Source: CBDFLT01 sp965249225 (lineage in GTDB: Bacteria > Chloroflexota > Dehalococcoidia > Lucifugimonadales > G963668185). From it: a DNA stretch of 64,000 nucleotides. Numbering within the stretch: the first letter of the stretch is position 1; the number at the start of each line of letters is the position of its first letter. This document shows, one piece after another, positions 34,952 through 45,480 of this stretch. Made by a program: the position numbers and the translations under genes. The notes under the pieces were generated by a model. It did no database searches, was not told the origin of the DNA, and worked only from the letters and a program-made list of their open reading frames with translations. The DNA lies in assembly GCA_965249225.1 (NCBI GenBank), contig CBDFLT010000009.1, forward strand, positions 124,001-188,000. The letters run 5' to 3'.

Positions 34952-35929
34952 ATGACGACACAGAAAAGCCCGTACGACGTCCTGATTGCCGGCCAGGGAG
35001 CAGCGGCATTCGCAGCGGCAATGTACGCCGCTCGCTATCAGAACAGACCAGTCGTTATAGGAGAGACCTTCGGCGGTGAGACCGCCACCGGTGGACTCAT
35101 AGAGAACTACCCTGGATATGTGGCGATCGACGGCTTTGAGCTGATGATGCACTTCCGGGAGCAGGCCGAAAAGTACGAGGTGCCCATCGTAGACGACCGG
35201 GTAGTGAAGATCACGCGCAACGGACACTGCTTTGAGGCCACTACGACGGTGGGCGACATATACCAAGCGTCATCCGTGGTCCTGGCGGTGGGCAGGGAGC
35301 GCCGCAAGCTGGGCCTGGAGCACGAGGATGAGTGGACCGGCAAAGGGGTCTCGTTCTGCTCGACGTGCGACGCGCCTTTGCACCGCGGCAACACAGTCGC
35401 CGTGGTGGGTGGTGGCGATGCGGCCGTCAAGGGATCGGTGTTGCTAAGCAAGTACGCCAAGAAGGTCTACACGATATATCGAGGAGAGCAGTTTACCCGA
35501 CCCGAACCCGTAAACCTGAGACAGCTGGATGAGGCTTCGAACGTCGAACGCCTGTTCAGCACCAACGTGGTCGGGCTGAAAGGCGCCGATGGCTTGACCG
35601 GAATCGTGTTGGACAGGCCACACAACGGGTCGGCGGAACTGGACGTGGACGGGCTGTTTTTGGAGATAGGCGCCGATCCCCGCGTTGAGTTGGCCAAGCA
35701 GCTAGGGGTTGTCCTCAACGACCAGAACGAGATCGTGGTCGACAAGCACATGCACACCAACGTAGAGGGGCTGTTCGCGGCCGGCGACTTGACCGACGCG
35801 TCCGGCGAGCTGAAGCAGACGATAACGGCCGCGGCCCAGGGGGCCATCGCCGCAACATCAGCCTACGCCTACGCGGCAGAACACCCCGAGGCGTGCTCCC
35901 TACACGCCGTGGGATACGCAGTGGCGTAG
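34952..35929 (+). CDS. Thioredoxin-reductase-like flavoprotein
   Basis: 325 residues. FAD loop VLIAGQGAAAFAAAMYAARY (an altered GxGxxG), ETATGGLIENYPGY, the redox-active FCSTCDAP (CxxC at ~residue 137), NAD(P) loop VAVVGGGDAAVKGS and the second FAD block EGLFAAGDLTD. This is the low-molecular-weight TrxB plan. GQGAAA in place of GAGPAG is unusual. Thioredoxin reductase is the default role; a related ferredoxin/NADP reductase is excluded by the CxxC. Confidence 0.88.
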   Translation: MTTQKSPYDVLIAGQGAAAFAAAMYAARYQNRPVVIGETFGGETATGGLIENYPGYVAIDGFELMMHFREQAEKYEVPIVDDRVVKITRNGHCFEATTTVGDIYQASSVVLAVGRERRKLGLEHEDEWTGKGVSFCSTCDAPLHRGNTVAVVGGGDAAVKGSVLLSKYAKKVYTIYRGEQFTRPEPVNLRQLDEASNVERLFSTNVVGLKGADGLTGIVLDRPHNGSAELDVDGLFLEIGADPRVELAKQLGVVLNDQNEIVVDKHMHTNVEGLFAAGDLTDASGELKQTITAAAQGAIAATSAYAYAAEHPEACSLHAVGYAVA

Positions 35930-35981
35930 TCCCCCGATAGACTTCGACCCGGCTTTGACAGACCTCGCCAGGTCGATTCCG

Positions 35982-37091
35982 CTAGTGGTGGCAACCTCGG
36001 GCGGCCACGTCGAACACACCCTCCACCACGCCGTTGCGGACGGCGATGTACTGGTCCCAGCGGTTAACCAGCAGGTCCTGCCAGCCGCTGTGGAGGACGA
36101 ACTTGTCCCCTACCCGCAGGTGTGTCGGGCCATCGGTCCTGATGACGATGTGCTCCTCGTGCAGCTCCTCGACCTTCGCCCCGGGCATGTCCACCACCGA
36201 CGGGAATATGTTCCTGGGAGTGGGACCGGCCAGCGCTCTGCTGCCCACGTCTCCAACGGCGATACCGGGCCGGGGTGTGCTTATCACGGTCCCCAGAATC
36301 TTGGCCGCGAAGGCAAAGTCCTCCACGAAGTCGGTCTTGGTGTCCATGACTGCGTATGTGCCTCCCTCGATCTCGGTCACCTCTGGGATGTCCGTCGCCA
36401 CGTCATAGGTCCAGGTCTCGCCGGATGACACCACCTTCACCTGGATGCCTTCGGCCTCGATGGCGTGTTTGACGTCCAGGCACCTTTGGATGTACTCCCG
36501 CCCCTCGATCATCCGCGTCTCCCGGTCCGGCCTGGCCACGGACGGCGTCTGGTGGCTCATGACCCCCAGGAATTCGACTCCCGGCAGGTCCTGGGCCTTT
36601 TTGGCGATCTCCACGCCCCGCGGGATATCCCTTATGCCGGCCCGGCCCATCTGGGTGTCCACCTCTATGACAACGCCAATCGTCACCCCATGAGACTGCG
36701 CCGCCTGGGAGATGTCCTGGAGGTTCCGTGGGTCGTCGACCGCTACCTTCATATCGCCCCGTTTGGCCAGCGAACACAGCCTAGCGATCTTATCTTCGGT
36801 GACAACCTGATTGGGAATGAGGATATCGTTTATCCCGCCCTCCACCATGACCTCGGCCTCGGCTACTTTGGCGGCACATACCCCACCTACCGTGCCGCCC
36901 GCGTCCATCTGCATTCGGGCCAGAAGAGGGCTCTTGATGTTCTTCGTGTGCTCCCTCATCTTGGTGCCGGTGTCACGATAGGTCTCCGCCATTCGCCTGA
37001 AGTTGCCCTCAAGGGCGTCCATGTCCAGCAGCAGACAAGGGGTATCCAGCTCCGATATCGGGGTACCGGACTGAGGCCTATATGCGTCCAT
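35982..37091 (-). CDS. D-threonine aldolase / D-serine dehydratase-like (alanine racemase N-terminal fold)
   Basis: 369 residues, fold-type III PLP enzyme: LDTPCLLLDMDALEGN, then REHTKNIKSPLLARMQ, which keeps the PLP lysine position (HxK), VAVDDPRNLQDIS and EVDTQMGRAGI. The C-terminal beta domain has GDKFVLHSGWQD and NRWDQYIAVRNG. The His-Cys zinc pair of D-threonine aldolases reads HS here, so metal binding may differ. A paralogue lies immediately upstream in the same operon (57 bp apart). Confidence 0.85.
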   Translation of the reverse strand: MDAYRPQSGTPISELDTPCLLLDMDALEGNFRRMAETYRDTGTKMREHTKNIKSPLLARMQMDAGGTVGGVCAAKVAEAEVMVEGGINDILIPNQVVTEDKIARLCSLAKRGDMKVAVDDPRNLQDISQAAQSHGVTIGVVIEVDTQMGRAGIRDIPRGVEIAKKAQDLPGVEFLGVMSHQTPSVARPDRETRMIEGREYIQRCLDVKHAIEAEGIQVKVVSSGETWTYDVATDIPEVTEIEGGTYAVMDTKTDFVEDFAFAAKILGTVISTPRPGIAVGDVGSRALAGPTPRNIFPSVVDMPGAKVEELHEEHIVIRTDGPTHLRVGDKFVLHSGWQDLLVNRWDQYIAVRNGVVEGVFDVAARGCHH

Positions 37092-37147
37092 AGATGCCCT
37101 CCCGTGTCAACGACTTGGTTCCCGCCGTCGGAGCTGCGCCGCGTCCA

Positions 37148-38257
37148 TCAGCGGTAGTGCCCCCTGGCGGCCACATCCCAAACCGCCTCCAGCCTGCCCT
37201 CGCGAACGGCTTGGATGTAATCGTACAGGTTGGCGCAGGCCCCTATCTCCCAGGGGATGAACCACACCTTGTCCTTCAGATCGACCTGGCCTCCTCCACC
37301 TCCATCCAGCTTGATGCGGCCGTGCTCGGCGCTCATAGGAAGCACCGTGGCGCCAGGAATGCTGTCAACTACTGGATGCCCCAGATCGGCGCCTATCGCT
37401 TTCTGTCCCGCGTCGAGGATGGCCATGTCCGGCTCGGGTACGCTGGTAACCGTCGCCAAAACCCTCGCCGCGCACGCAAGCTGACCGCGGTGCATCCGAT
37501 ACCTGGCGTCCATGAGGGCGTACGAGCCCGCCGCCACCTCCGTCACTCCAGTCATTGCGCCCGCGATCTCGTAGTTGTGCGTGCCTCCGGCGATTACCGC
37601 CTCCACCTCTATACCCGCCTTCTCGACCATCTCCCTGGTGTCGAGGACCGGCTGAATCGCCCGACGGGACTCGGCGGCAAGCTCATCCGGGTCCTCGGCG
37701 AGTATGGCGCCTTCGTAGGTCATAAGGCCCTTGAAATTCAGGTTCGGTGCTCCCTTCACGGACTTCGCTAGGGCGACCGCCGGACCGCCCGGCTCCACGC
37801 CGCAGCGGTTCAGCCGGGTGTTTACCTCGACCGCCACGTTAAGCTCGACGCCCGCGGCACTGGCCCCCTGAGACAGGTCGCCCACGTTATAGGGGTTGTC
37901 CACCGCCACTCCGGTAGTGACTTGCCGGGCCAGCGCGCACAGTCGGCCGATCTTCTGCGGGGTCACGACCTCGTTGGCGACGAAGATATCTTTGAAGCCG
38001 GCGGAGGCGAAAACCTCGGCCTCGCCCACGGTGGTCACGGAGATACCGCCCACCGTACCGCCGGCGGCCATCTGCTTGTGGGCTATCGCCGGACACCTGT
38101 GGGCCTCCACGTGGGGGCGAAGCTTGGAATCTCTTTGGCGGAAGAAGGAGTGGACCGTCTCGATGTTCCGCTCAAGATTCGACAGGTCAACTACCAGGGC
38201 AGGAGTGTCCAGCTCCTCCTCAGGTGTACCGACGGCCTTGAGAATGGGCCGTTCCAT
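37148..38257 (-). CDS. D-threonine-aldolase-like paralogue lacking the PLP lysine
   Basis: 369 residues, same fold and layout as the downstream neighbour (LDTPALVVDLSNLERNIETV, VAVDNPYNVGDLSQ, EVNTRLNRCGV, GSYALMDARY). The usual RPHxKTHKxP motif reads RPHVEAHRCP: the lysine that binds PLP is a glutamate. The nucleotides (CAC GTG GAG GCC) confirm it. It may use another chemistry, or be a regulatory partner of the neighbour. ATG 38257 is chosen for its GAGAGGTGG site; the frame extends seven codons further. Confidence 0.85.
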   Translation of the reverse strand: MERPILKAVGTPEEELDTPALVVDLSNLERNIETVHSFFRQRDSKLRPHVEAHRCPAIAHKQMAAGGTVGGISVTTVGEAEVFASAGFKDIFVANEVVTPQKIGRLCALARQVTTGVAVDNPYNVGDLSQGASAAGVELNVAVEVNTRLNRCGVEPGGPAVALAKSVKGAPNLNFKGLMTYEGAILAEDPDELAAESRRAIQPVLDTREMVEKAGIEVEAVIAGGTHNYEIAGAMTGVTEVAAGSYALMDARYRMHRGQLACAARVLATVTSVPEPDMAILDAGQKAIGADLGHPVVDSIPGATVLPMSAEHGRIKLDGGGGGQVDLKDKVWFIPWEIGACANLYDYIQAVREGRLEAVWDVAARGHYR

Positions 38258-38401
38258 TCCACCTCTCCCATATCCCAAAATAGGTCAGAGAGATACTATA
38301 TCACTATCCGCGCGTCCACTGGCGCGGGTGGCAGTTACCGGCTACGCCGGTGTTTTGGTATTATGGCTTCCGACGGTAGACATTCAGATGGAGAGGTTTA
38401 G

Positions 38402-38953
38402 TTGGAGCCCCAGGCGCTTGAAAACTCAGACGTCAGCCTGATGGATGGGGAACGCATAGATTCTGCCCTCGATTTAAAGGTGGGCCTCACACAGTCTCCA
38501 GCCGACGGGGCCGATCTCCTGCTCCTCACCAACAAGCGACTCATCTACGTGTCCACCAACGGACGGCGTCGGAGGTCGGCGTTCCTGCCGGTTCGAGAGA
38601 TAGCCAGCATCGAGGTCGCCGTCGACCGGAGCGGCTTTGGAGCCTACGTGTGGGCTGGGCTCGCCTTCTTGGTGGCGGGCCTGTTATGGCGGGTGATCGA
38701 CCACCCCGCGGGCTCTGCGGCAGCAGCCATAGCGGTCGGGCTCATGGGGGTGTACCTGGTAGTGGAAAAGTTCATGGAGCCGGGTAAGTCCGTCGTCAAG
38801 TACAACGCGGGATCGGCGGAGCTCCAGTGTGATATCAACGGGCCAGGCGCATCGACTGACATCTACGATTTCATCAACAAGGTCTTCCAAATGAAAGAGG
38901 GTCCCCCACAGGAGCCATCGCAGTCCGAGAGGAAATTCGTCCCGTGGTGGTGA
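38402..38953 (+). CDS. Membrane protein with PH-like domain, function unknown
   Basis: 183 residues. A beta-rich N-terminal part (ADLLLLTNKRLIYVSTNG, FLPVREIASIEVAVD) resembles bacterial PH-type domains, followed by two membrane helices (YVWAGLAFLVAGLLWRV; AAAAIAVGLMGVYLVV) and a C-terminal strand-rich tail. TTG 38402 is preceded by GGAGAGG. No partner evident. Confidence 0.6.
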   Translation: MEPQALENSDVSLMDGERIDSALDLKVGLTQSPADGADLLLLTNKRLIYVSTNGRRRRSAFLPVREIASIEVAVDRSGFGAYVWAGLAFLVAGLLWRVIDHPAGSAAAAIAVGLMGVYLVVEKFMEPGKSVVKYNAGSAELQCDINGPGASTDIYDFINKVFQMKEGPPQEPSQSERKFVPWW

Positions 38954-38995
38954 ACTTGGGCCCATCAACCACCCGTGAGCTTTTTCAGATAGCTA

Positions 38996-40018
38996 CTAGC
39001 CCAACCTGAGGCTAGGAACCGCGTCCAGGTCCCACTGGTGCACCGGTCCGTTCCGCAGATGGGGGTATGCTGCGGCCCCGATCATCGCGCCGTTGTCGGT
39101 GCACAGAGAGACCCTGGGCACGACCACCTCGACCGGCGCCCTTGCCACCATCTCCTTGCGTAGCAGGCTGTTGGCCGCCACGCCTCCTCCCAACAGCACC
39201 CCTCTGGCCTCGTATTTCACGGCCGCCTCCACGGTCCGCTCCACCATGGAGTCTACTATGGCCTCCTGGAAGGCCGCGGCCACTCGGGCCACTTCTCCCT
39301 CGTCCAGGCCGTCCTCCGGGGCCGGGTACATCCCTTTTTCCCGAGCCCTTTGGATGAGGGCGGTCTTCAAGCCGCTAAAGCTGAAGTCCAGCGTTCCCTT
39401 GACGCGGGGCCGCGGGAAACGGGCCTCATGGCCCTCGGCCCTCTCCGAGGCCTTCTGGATATAGGGCCCGCCGGGAAACCCCATCCCCAGCACCCGTGCG
39501 GCCTTGTCGAAGGCCTCTCCGGCCGCGTCGTCCCGAGTTCGGCCCACCAGCTTGAACCGGCCGTGTCCCTCCATCAAGATCAGGTCCGTATGGCCTCCCG
39601 AGGCTATCAGACAGAGCAGAGGGAAGCCGGGACTGAGCTCAGGGTCCCTCTCCTCGAGCCACGCGGCGTAAACGTGCCCTTCCAGGTGGTTTATTCCGAT
39701 GAGGGGCAGCGCCTTGGCCAGCGCCAGACCCTTGGCCACATTGACCCCGATCAGCAACGAGCCGGCGAGGCCTGGACCGTGGGTGACGGCCACGCCATCA
39801 AGCTCCTGCAGCTCGACCTCGGCATCCTCCAGCGCCCGCCGCACGGTCGATGCGATGGTCAAGAGGTGTTGCCTGGAAGCCACCTCAGGCACTATACCGC
39901 CGAACGTGGCGTGAATGTCGGCCTGCGACGCTACGATGTCGGAGTGAATTACCCGGCCGTCTTCGATAACGGCGGCGGCGGTCTCATCGCACGACGTCTC
40001 AATTCCGAGGACTTTCAC
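38996..40018 (-). CDS. tsaD: tRNA N6-adenosine threonylcarbamoyltransferase
   Basis: 340 residues: MKVLGIETSCDETAAAVIED, FGGIVPEVASRQHL, THGPGLAGSLLIG, GINHLEGHVYAAWL with the metal-binding His-Glu-His, SGGHTDLILM, GEAFDKAARVLGMGFPGGP and GGGVAANSLLR. TsaD transfers threonylcarbamoyl to A37 of ANN-decoding tRNAs with TsaB, TsaC and TsaE, which are not in the window. Divergent from hemL. Confidence 0.96.
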   Translation of the reverse strand: MKVLGIETSCDETAAAVIEDGRVIHSDIVASQADIHATFGGIVPEVASRQHLLTIASTVRRALEDAEVELQELDGVAVTHGPGLAGSLLIGVNVAKGLALAKALPLIGINHLEGHVYAAWLEERDPELSPGFPLLCLIASGGHTDLILMEGHGRFKLVGRTRDDAAGEAFDKAARVLGMGFPGGPYIQKASERAEGHEARFPRPRVKGTLDFSFSGLKTALIQRAREKGMYPAPEDGLDEGEVARVAAAFQEAIVDSMVERTVEAAVKYEARGVLLGGGVAANSLLRKEMVARAPVEVVVPRVSLCTDNGAMIGAAAYPHLRNGPVHQWDLDAVPSLRLG

Positions 40019-40129
40019 GGCTTAAAAACCATCGAGAAAACTACGCCCGGCCGCCAGGTAGTCCCTGGCGTGGCAACGCACAGACAGGCGATGGGACTAT
40101 GGTACCATCATTGGGCCATTGCACCTCTG

Positions 40130-41422
<1,293 letters not shown>

Positions 41423-41436
41423 GCCCACTTAAACCC

Positions 41437-42123
41437 TCAGGCTCCAGGGGAAGCGGCCGCGGCCTGGCGGATTCGCGATATGCCGTCGGCGACGCTCATC
41501 TCGCTGTTGTAGACGGCCGAGCCCGCCACCAGCACCCTCGCGCCGGCGTCCACGACGGTCTTGGCCGTCCCCTTATCGATCCCGCCGTCCACCTCTAGTT
41601 CCGCGTGTAGGCCCCGGTCATCGAGCATCGCCCTCATGCGCCGCACCTTCTCGACCATGCTCGGAATGAACGCCTGCCCTCCATGGCCGGGGTTGACGGT
41701 CATCACCAGAACCAGGGCGAGGTCCGGGAGGACCTCCTCCACGGCCGATATCGACGTGGCCGGACCCAGCGCGACGCCCGCCCCCACCTCCACTTCCTTG
41801 ATCCGCTGCACCGTCCTGTGCAGATGCACGCACGCCTCAGCGTGGACGGTGATGATGTCCGCTCCCGCCCGAGCCATGTCGCCTATGAACTCATCCGGGG
41901 CGGCGACCATCATGTGCACGTCCAAGGGCAGGTCGGTCCACGACCTGATGGCCCGGACCATCATCGGCCCGAAAGTCAGGTTTGGGACGAAGCGTCCATC
42001 CATCACGTCTACGTGGATGTAGTCGGCCCCTCCCTTGGTGGCCTCCTCGACCTGCTCGCCCAGACGGGCGAAGTCGGCCGAAAGGATGGAGGGCGCGATC
42101 TTGATGCGCGTGCTACTCTCCAC
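41437..42123 (-). CDS. rpe: Ribulose-phosphate 3-epimerase
   Basis: 228 residues, TIM barrel: IAPSILSADFARLGEQV, YIHVDVMDGRFVPNLTFGP, LDVHMMV, HAEAC, VMTVNPGHGGQAF, EVDGGI and GSAVY. It interconverts ribulose-5-P and xylulose-5-P. GTG 42123 is chosen because GGAGG sits upstream; the gene overlaps the end of argH by 11 nt, so it is translationally coupled to the arginine genes. Confidence 0.95.
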   Translation of the reverse strand: MESSTRIKIAPSILSADFARLGEQVEEATKGGADYIHVDVMDGRFVPNLTFGPMMVRAIRSWTDLPLDVHMMVAAPDEFIGDMARAGADIITVHAEACVHLHRTVQRIKEVEVGAGVALGPATSISAVEEVLPDLALVLVMTVNPGHGGQAFIPSMVEKVRRMRAMLDDRGLHAELEVDGGIDKGTAKTVVDAGARVLVAGSAVYNSEMSVADGISRIRQAAAASPGA

Positions 42124-43447
42124 TCTCCGCCTCCAATTGGGACCTCGCATCCTCGATGGCCCGCCTCACTTGAGAGAACGCGGTGCCGCCGGGCACATCT
42201 CGGGCCGACACCGATGACTCAACCGTGATGGAAAATACGTCCTCATCGAAAAGGTCGGAGACCCCGCGATAGTCGTCGATGGACAACTCATAGAGCTGCT
42301 TCGACTGCTCTGACGCATGGGCCAATAGACGCGCCACCACGCCGTGCGCCTCCCTGAAAGGCATCCCTTTAATGACGAGGTAATCGGCGATGTCGGTGGC
42401 GAGAAGGTGGCCGCTCCCCGCGGCCTGTCGCATCCGCTCGGTGTTGACACGCATGGTGGATACCATCCCGGTGAACGCGTCAAGCGTGGGCAACAGCGTA
42501 TCGACGGTGTCGAAGAATCCCTCCTTGTCCTCCTGCAGGTCCCGGTTATACGTCAGCGGGAGGCCCTTGAGCACGGTGAGCAGACCCAGCAGATGCCCTA
42601 GCACACGCCCGGTCTTCCCCCGGGCGAGCTCGGCGAAGTCGGGGTTACGCTTCTGGGGCATCATGCTGCTGCCGGTCGTGTATTCGTCCGCCAGACTGAT
42701 GAACCCGAACTCGTCCGAGGACCAGACGACCATCTCCTCGCCCAACCGCGAGAGGTGAACCATGCAGATCGCCGCCGCCGACTGGAACTCAAGCAAGAAG
42801 TCCCTATCGCCCACGGCGTCCATGCTATTGGAGGAGATGCGGCTGAACCCCAGCTGGTCGGCGACGAACCGGCGGTCGATGGGGTATGGCAGGCCCGCCA
42901 GCGCGCCGCTTCCCAGGGGTAGGACGTCGGCGCTCTCGCAGGCACGCTGAAACCGCTGCTCGTCCCGCCCCAGCATATCGAAGTAGGCCAGCATGTGGTG
43001 GGCGAACAGCACCGGTTGGGCCCGCTGGAGGTGGGTGTAGCCGGGCATCACGGCCTCGGCATGCTCCTCCGCCCCGGCGACGAGGGCAGCGCGCAACCTG
43101 CGGACTGCGTCGAGCACTTGTGCGTTAACCTCCTTGGCGTACATGCGCACGTCCAGGACGACCTGGTCGTTACGAGAACGGGCCGTGTGCAGCTTGCCCG
43201 CCACGTCGCCTATTTTCTCGAACAGACGCCCCTCGATGTTCATGTGCAGGTCTTCCAGCTCTTCGCGCCAGGGGAAAGTGCCGTCCTCGATCTCACCGCG
43301 TATCGCCTCGAGCCCCTCGACGATGGACTCGGCCTCGCTCTCCCTTATGATGCTCTGCCTGGCCAGCATCTTGACGTGCGCAACCGAGCCGGCGATATCC
43401 TGCCTGTACAGCCGGCGGTCATAGTGTATCGATGACGTGTAGCTCAA
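42113..43447 (-). CDS. argH: Argininosuccinate lyase, N-terminally short
   Basis: Last step of arginine synthesis. 444 residues with HTARSRNDQVVLDVRMY, GYTHLQRAQPVLFAHH, the DRDFLLEFQSAAAICMVH region and the signature GSSMMPQKRNPD. Family members normally start with a WGGRF strand about 15 residues before the ASIxFDxRLYxQDI segment. Here the protein begins (TTG 43447) at SYTSSIHYDRRLYRQDI, and no frame upstream restores WGGRF. Intergenic repeat copy C sits just upstream, at 43481-43534, so the gene's first codons may have been displaced or lost. Confidence 0.92.
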   Translation of the reverse strand: MSYTSSIHYDRRLYRQDIAGSVAHVKMLARQSIIRESEAESIVEGLEAIRGEIEDGTFPWREELEDLHMNIEGRLFEKIGDVAGKLHTARSRNDQVVLDVRMYAKEVNAQVLDAVRRLRAALVAGAEEHAEAVMPGYTHLQRAQPVLFAHHMLAYFDMLGRDEQRFQRACESADVLPLGSGALAGLPYPIDRRFVADQLGFSRISSNSMDAVGDRDFLLEFQSAAAICMVHLSRLGEEMVVWSSDEFGFISLADEYTTGSSMMPQKRNPDFAELARGKTGRVLGHLLGLLTVLKGLPLTYNRDLQEDKEGFFDTVDTLLPTLDAFTGMVSTMRVNTERMRQAAGSGHLLATDIADYLVIKGMPFREAHGVVARLLAHASEQSKQLYELSIDDYRGVSDLFDEDVFSITVESSVSARDVPGGTAFSQVRRAIEDARSQLEAESGE

Positions 43448-43480
43448 CTGGTTATCGCCCGTCTGACGTACTTTGTAGGA

Positions 43481-43534
43481 TGATTATTCCCACCCATCCA
43501 CCCTGGACTAAGTGCGAGAACGCTCCACCAGGAC
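43481..43534 (-). repeat. G-rich intergenic repeat, copy C
   Basis: Plus strand: TGATTATTCCCACCCATCC, ACCCTGG, then GCGAGAACG and CTCCACCAGG. It matches copy B in order and spacing. Located between maoC and argH, immediately upstream of the shortened argH N-terminus. Confidence 0.55.
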
Positions 43535-43552
43535 ACAAACTTCAACTTATTC

Positions 43553-44023
43553 CTAGTCGCCACGCCTGGGCACAAGGAAGCGGCGACGCAGCGTCAGCAC
43601 GCGGTCGTCATGCTGGTTGAAGGCGCGGCTCTCGATATAGACTACGCCTCGGTCCCCCCGGCCACGGGACTCCCGCACCTCGAGGATCTCGCTTTCGGCG
43701 TATATAGTGTCGCCCTGGAACACGGGCCCATCATGGGTAATCCGCTCATACTCCAGGTTGGCGACCGCCTTGCCGGAGGTGTCCCGAACGCTCATGCCAA
43801 CCACCAGACTCAAGACCAGCGCGCCGTTGACCAGTATCCGGCCATGCTGGTGGTCCTCCATGTATTTTTCGTCTATATGAAGCGGGTTGTGGTTCATGGT
43901 CAGCAGGGAGAAGAGGTGGTTGTCCATCTCGGCGATCGTCTTCCCCGGCCAATGCTTGAATACGTCGCCGGGCTTGAAGTCCTCGAGGTAGCGACCGAAG
44001 GTGTCTCTGCCGTCGTGGATCAT
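43553..44023 (-). CDS. MaoC-like hot-dog dehydratase
   Basis: 156 residues: FGRYLEDFKPGDVFKHWPGK, then SLLTMNHNPLHIDEKYMEDH, which is the hydratase-2 motif with Asn in place of the usual first Asp, as in the mesaconyl-CoA-hydratase-like subgroup, and GRILVNGALVLSLVVGMSVR. Likely acts on an enoyl- or related acyl-CoA. The ATG overlaps the argG stop (ATGA), so it is translated with argG even though the pathway link is unclear. Confidence 0.85.
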   Translation of the reverse strand: MIHDGRDTFGRYLEDFKPGDVFKHWPGKTIAEMDNHLFSLLTMNHNPLHIDEKYMEDHQHGRILVNGALVLSLVVGMSVRDTSGKAVANLEYERITHDGPVFQGDTIYAESEILEVRESRGRGDRGVVYIESRAFNQHDDRVLTLRRRFLVPRRGD

Positions 44024-45282
44024 TTGCGCAACCACGGGAACTGCCTGGCGCCGAAGTTCTTGGCTGATATCTCCAGGACCTTAAGGAAGCCCTCGGCGTC
44101 GACATGGTCGTAAGTGCCCATGGCCTCCATAGACGAGTCGTCGGTGTAAAGCGAATGGGGCATCGCCTCAGGCGTGTCGTCGGCGGTCTCGAAGTGGACA
44201 TCCCCCTTGTACAGACGGACGGATATGGTGCCGGTAGCCAGACGCCTGATAGGCTCCAGCGCGGCCAGCGCGGAGGTGGTGGCCAGGTCCAGCCAGTAGC
44301 CCTGGTAGATCTGAAGGCCGATCACCCTGGAGAGATGGTCGAAGAACTCCCTGGCCCGCCGGTCCAGCACGAACTGGATCAGATACTCATAGGACCTGCC
44401 GAGCATCTCCATGCCCGGAGCTTCGTACAGGCCACGGGACTTTACTCCTACGTACCTGTTTTCGACCACATGGGTACCGATGCCGACGCCGTGCTTTCCA
44501 GCCAGTCCGTTGGCCTCAGTGAAAATCTCCATCAGGCCCATCCGACGGCCGTTCAGCGCCACCGGAACGCCCTCCTCCCAGCGAACGCTTACGACCTCGA
44601 ACCGGTCTGGGGCGTCCCACGGCCACACGCCCATGCCAGGCTCAACGAAACTCGGCGCGACCCCGACGTCCTCAAGGTCGCCGGCCTCGTGAGTCAGACC
44701 GAGGAAGTTGGCGTCGGTGGAGTAACGCGCCTCACCAGCCGGTTTGATGGGCAGGCCGTTGGACCGGCAGTAGTCTATCATCTGCTGCCGGCCAGGGAAG
44801 CGGCTTACGAACTCGGAGTCCCTCCAGGGTGCATACACCACCATGGACGGCTCAAGGATGTTGCAGGCGAGCTGAAACCGCACTTGATCGTTGCCCCGGC
44901 CGGTGGCGCCGTGAAAAAACACCCCGATATCTTGGGCCCTGAGCTGAGGAAGGATCTCGCCCACGGTGACCGGGCGCGCTATTCCGGTGGTGTTCCAGTA
45001 GCCGCCTTCGTATCTGGCCTGCGCCTGGATCACCTTAAGGCCGGCCTCCGCCAGCGCGTCCCGCCCGGGGACGATGGTGGCGCTTGCGGCGCCGCAGGCC
45101 AGCATCCGGTCCTTCACGGCATCGAGGCTCTCCTCGTCCGGCTGGCCCAAATCGACGGTGAAGCAGTGGACCGAGAACCCGTGGTCACTCAGCCAATGGG
45201 TAGCCGCGCAGCTATCCAAGCCGCCCGAGACCGCACCCCCGACGAGACTGACCTCCCGCTCTTTTAGCTCACGCCAGTCCAA
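44020..45282 (-). CDS. argG: Argininosuccinate synthase
   Basis: 420 residues. PP-loop AVSGGLDS at ~residue 18, VDLGQPDEESLDAVKDRM, FFHGATGRGNDQVRFQL, APWRDSEF, RYSTDANFLGLTHEAGDLED and GKHGVGIGTHVVENRYVGVKS. The enzyme joins citrulline and aspartate with ATP. It carries the longer sequence layout of the type-2 ArgG group. Downstream are maoC and argH. Confidence 0.94.
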   Translation of the reverse strand: MDWRELKEREVSLVGGAVSGGLDSCAATHWLSDHGFSVHCFTVDLGQPDEESLDAVKDRMLACGAASATIVPGRDALAEAGLKVIQAQARYEGGYWNTTGIARPVTVGEILPQLRAQDIGVFFHGATGRGNDQVRFQLACNILEPSMVVYAPWRDSEFVSRFPGRQQMIDYCRSNGLPIKPAGEARYSTDANFLGLTHEAGDLEDVGVAPSFVEPGMGVWPWDAPDRFEVVSVRWEEGVPVALNGRRMGLMEIFTEANGLAGKHGVGIGTHVVENRYVGVKSRGLYEAPGMEMLGRSYEYLIQFVLDRRAREFFDHLSRVIGLQIYQGYWLDLATTSALAALEPIRRLATGTISVRLYKGDVHFETADDTPEAMPHSLYTDDSSMEAMGTYDHVDAEGFLKVLEISAKNFGARQFPWLRK

Positions 45283-45399
45283 TAGTCGAGACCTCCGGGA
45301 ATGTGCTCAACGTCACGCTCATTCCATACTTGATGAGACTATCGTAGCACTTCCGAACAACCCTGAATCTCCCAGGAGGTGTTTCGGACCCTTACTCCA

Positions 45400-45444
45400 T
45401 ACACCCCACACTAGGGTAGTTGTTCTCGCCTAACCCGCCCTGGA
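45400..45444. repeat. Diverged relative of the intergenic repeat, copy D
   Basis: CATACACCCCACACTAGGGT, ~25 nt, then CCCGCCCTGG. Copy A has the same ends (CATACACCCCAGGGTGGG, ACCACCCTGG) with a different middle. It lies between argD and argG. Assignment is tentative. Confidence 0.3.
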
Positions 45445-45480
45445 TGGCGTCCCTGAAAGCTCCAGCCCGGGCACGATGCA

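Noticed and set aside
39350..40129. 260-codon upstream extension of hemL
   Set aside because: Runs antisense through tsaD; hemL homology begins at 40130.
44104..45267. 387-residue open frame opposite argG
   Set aside because: Mirror of argG codon bias; no motif, and argG has all catalytic motifs.
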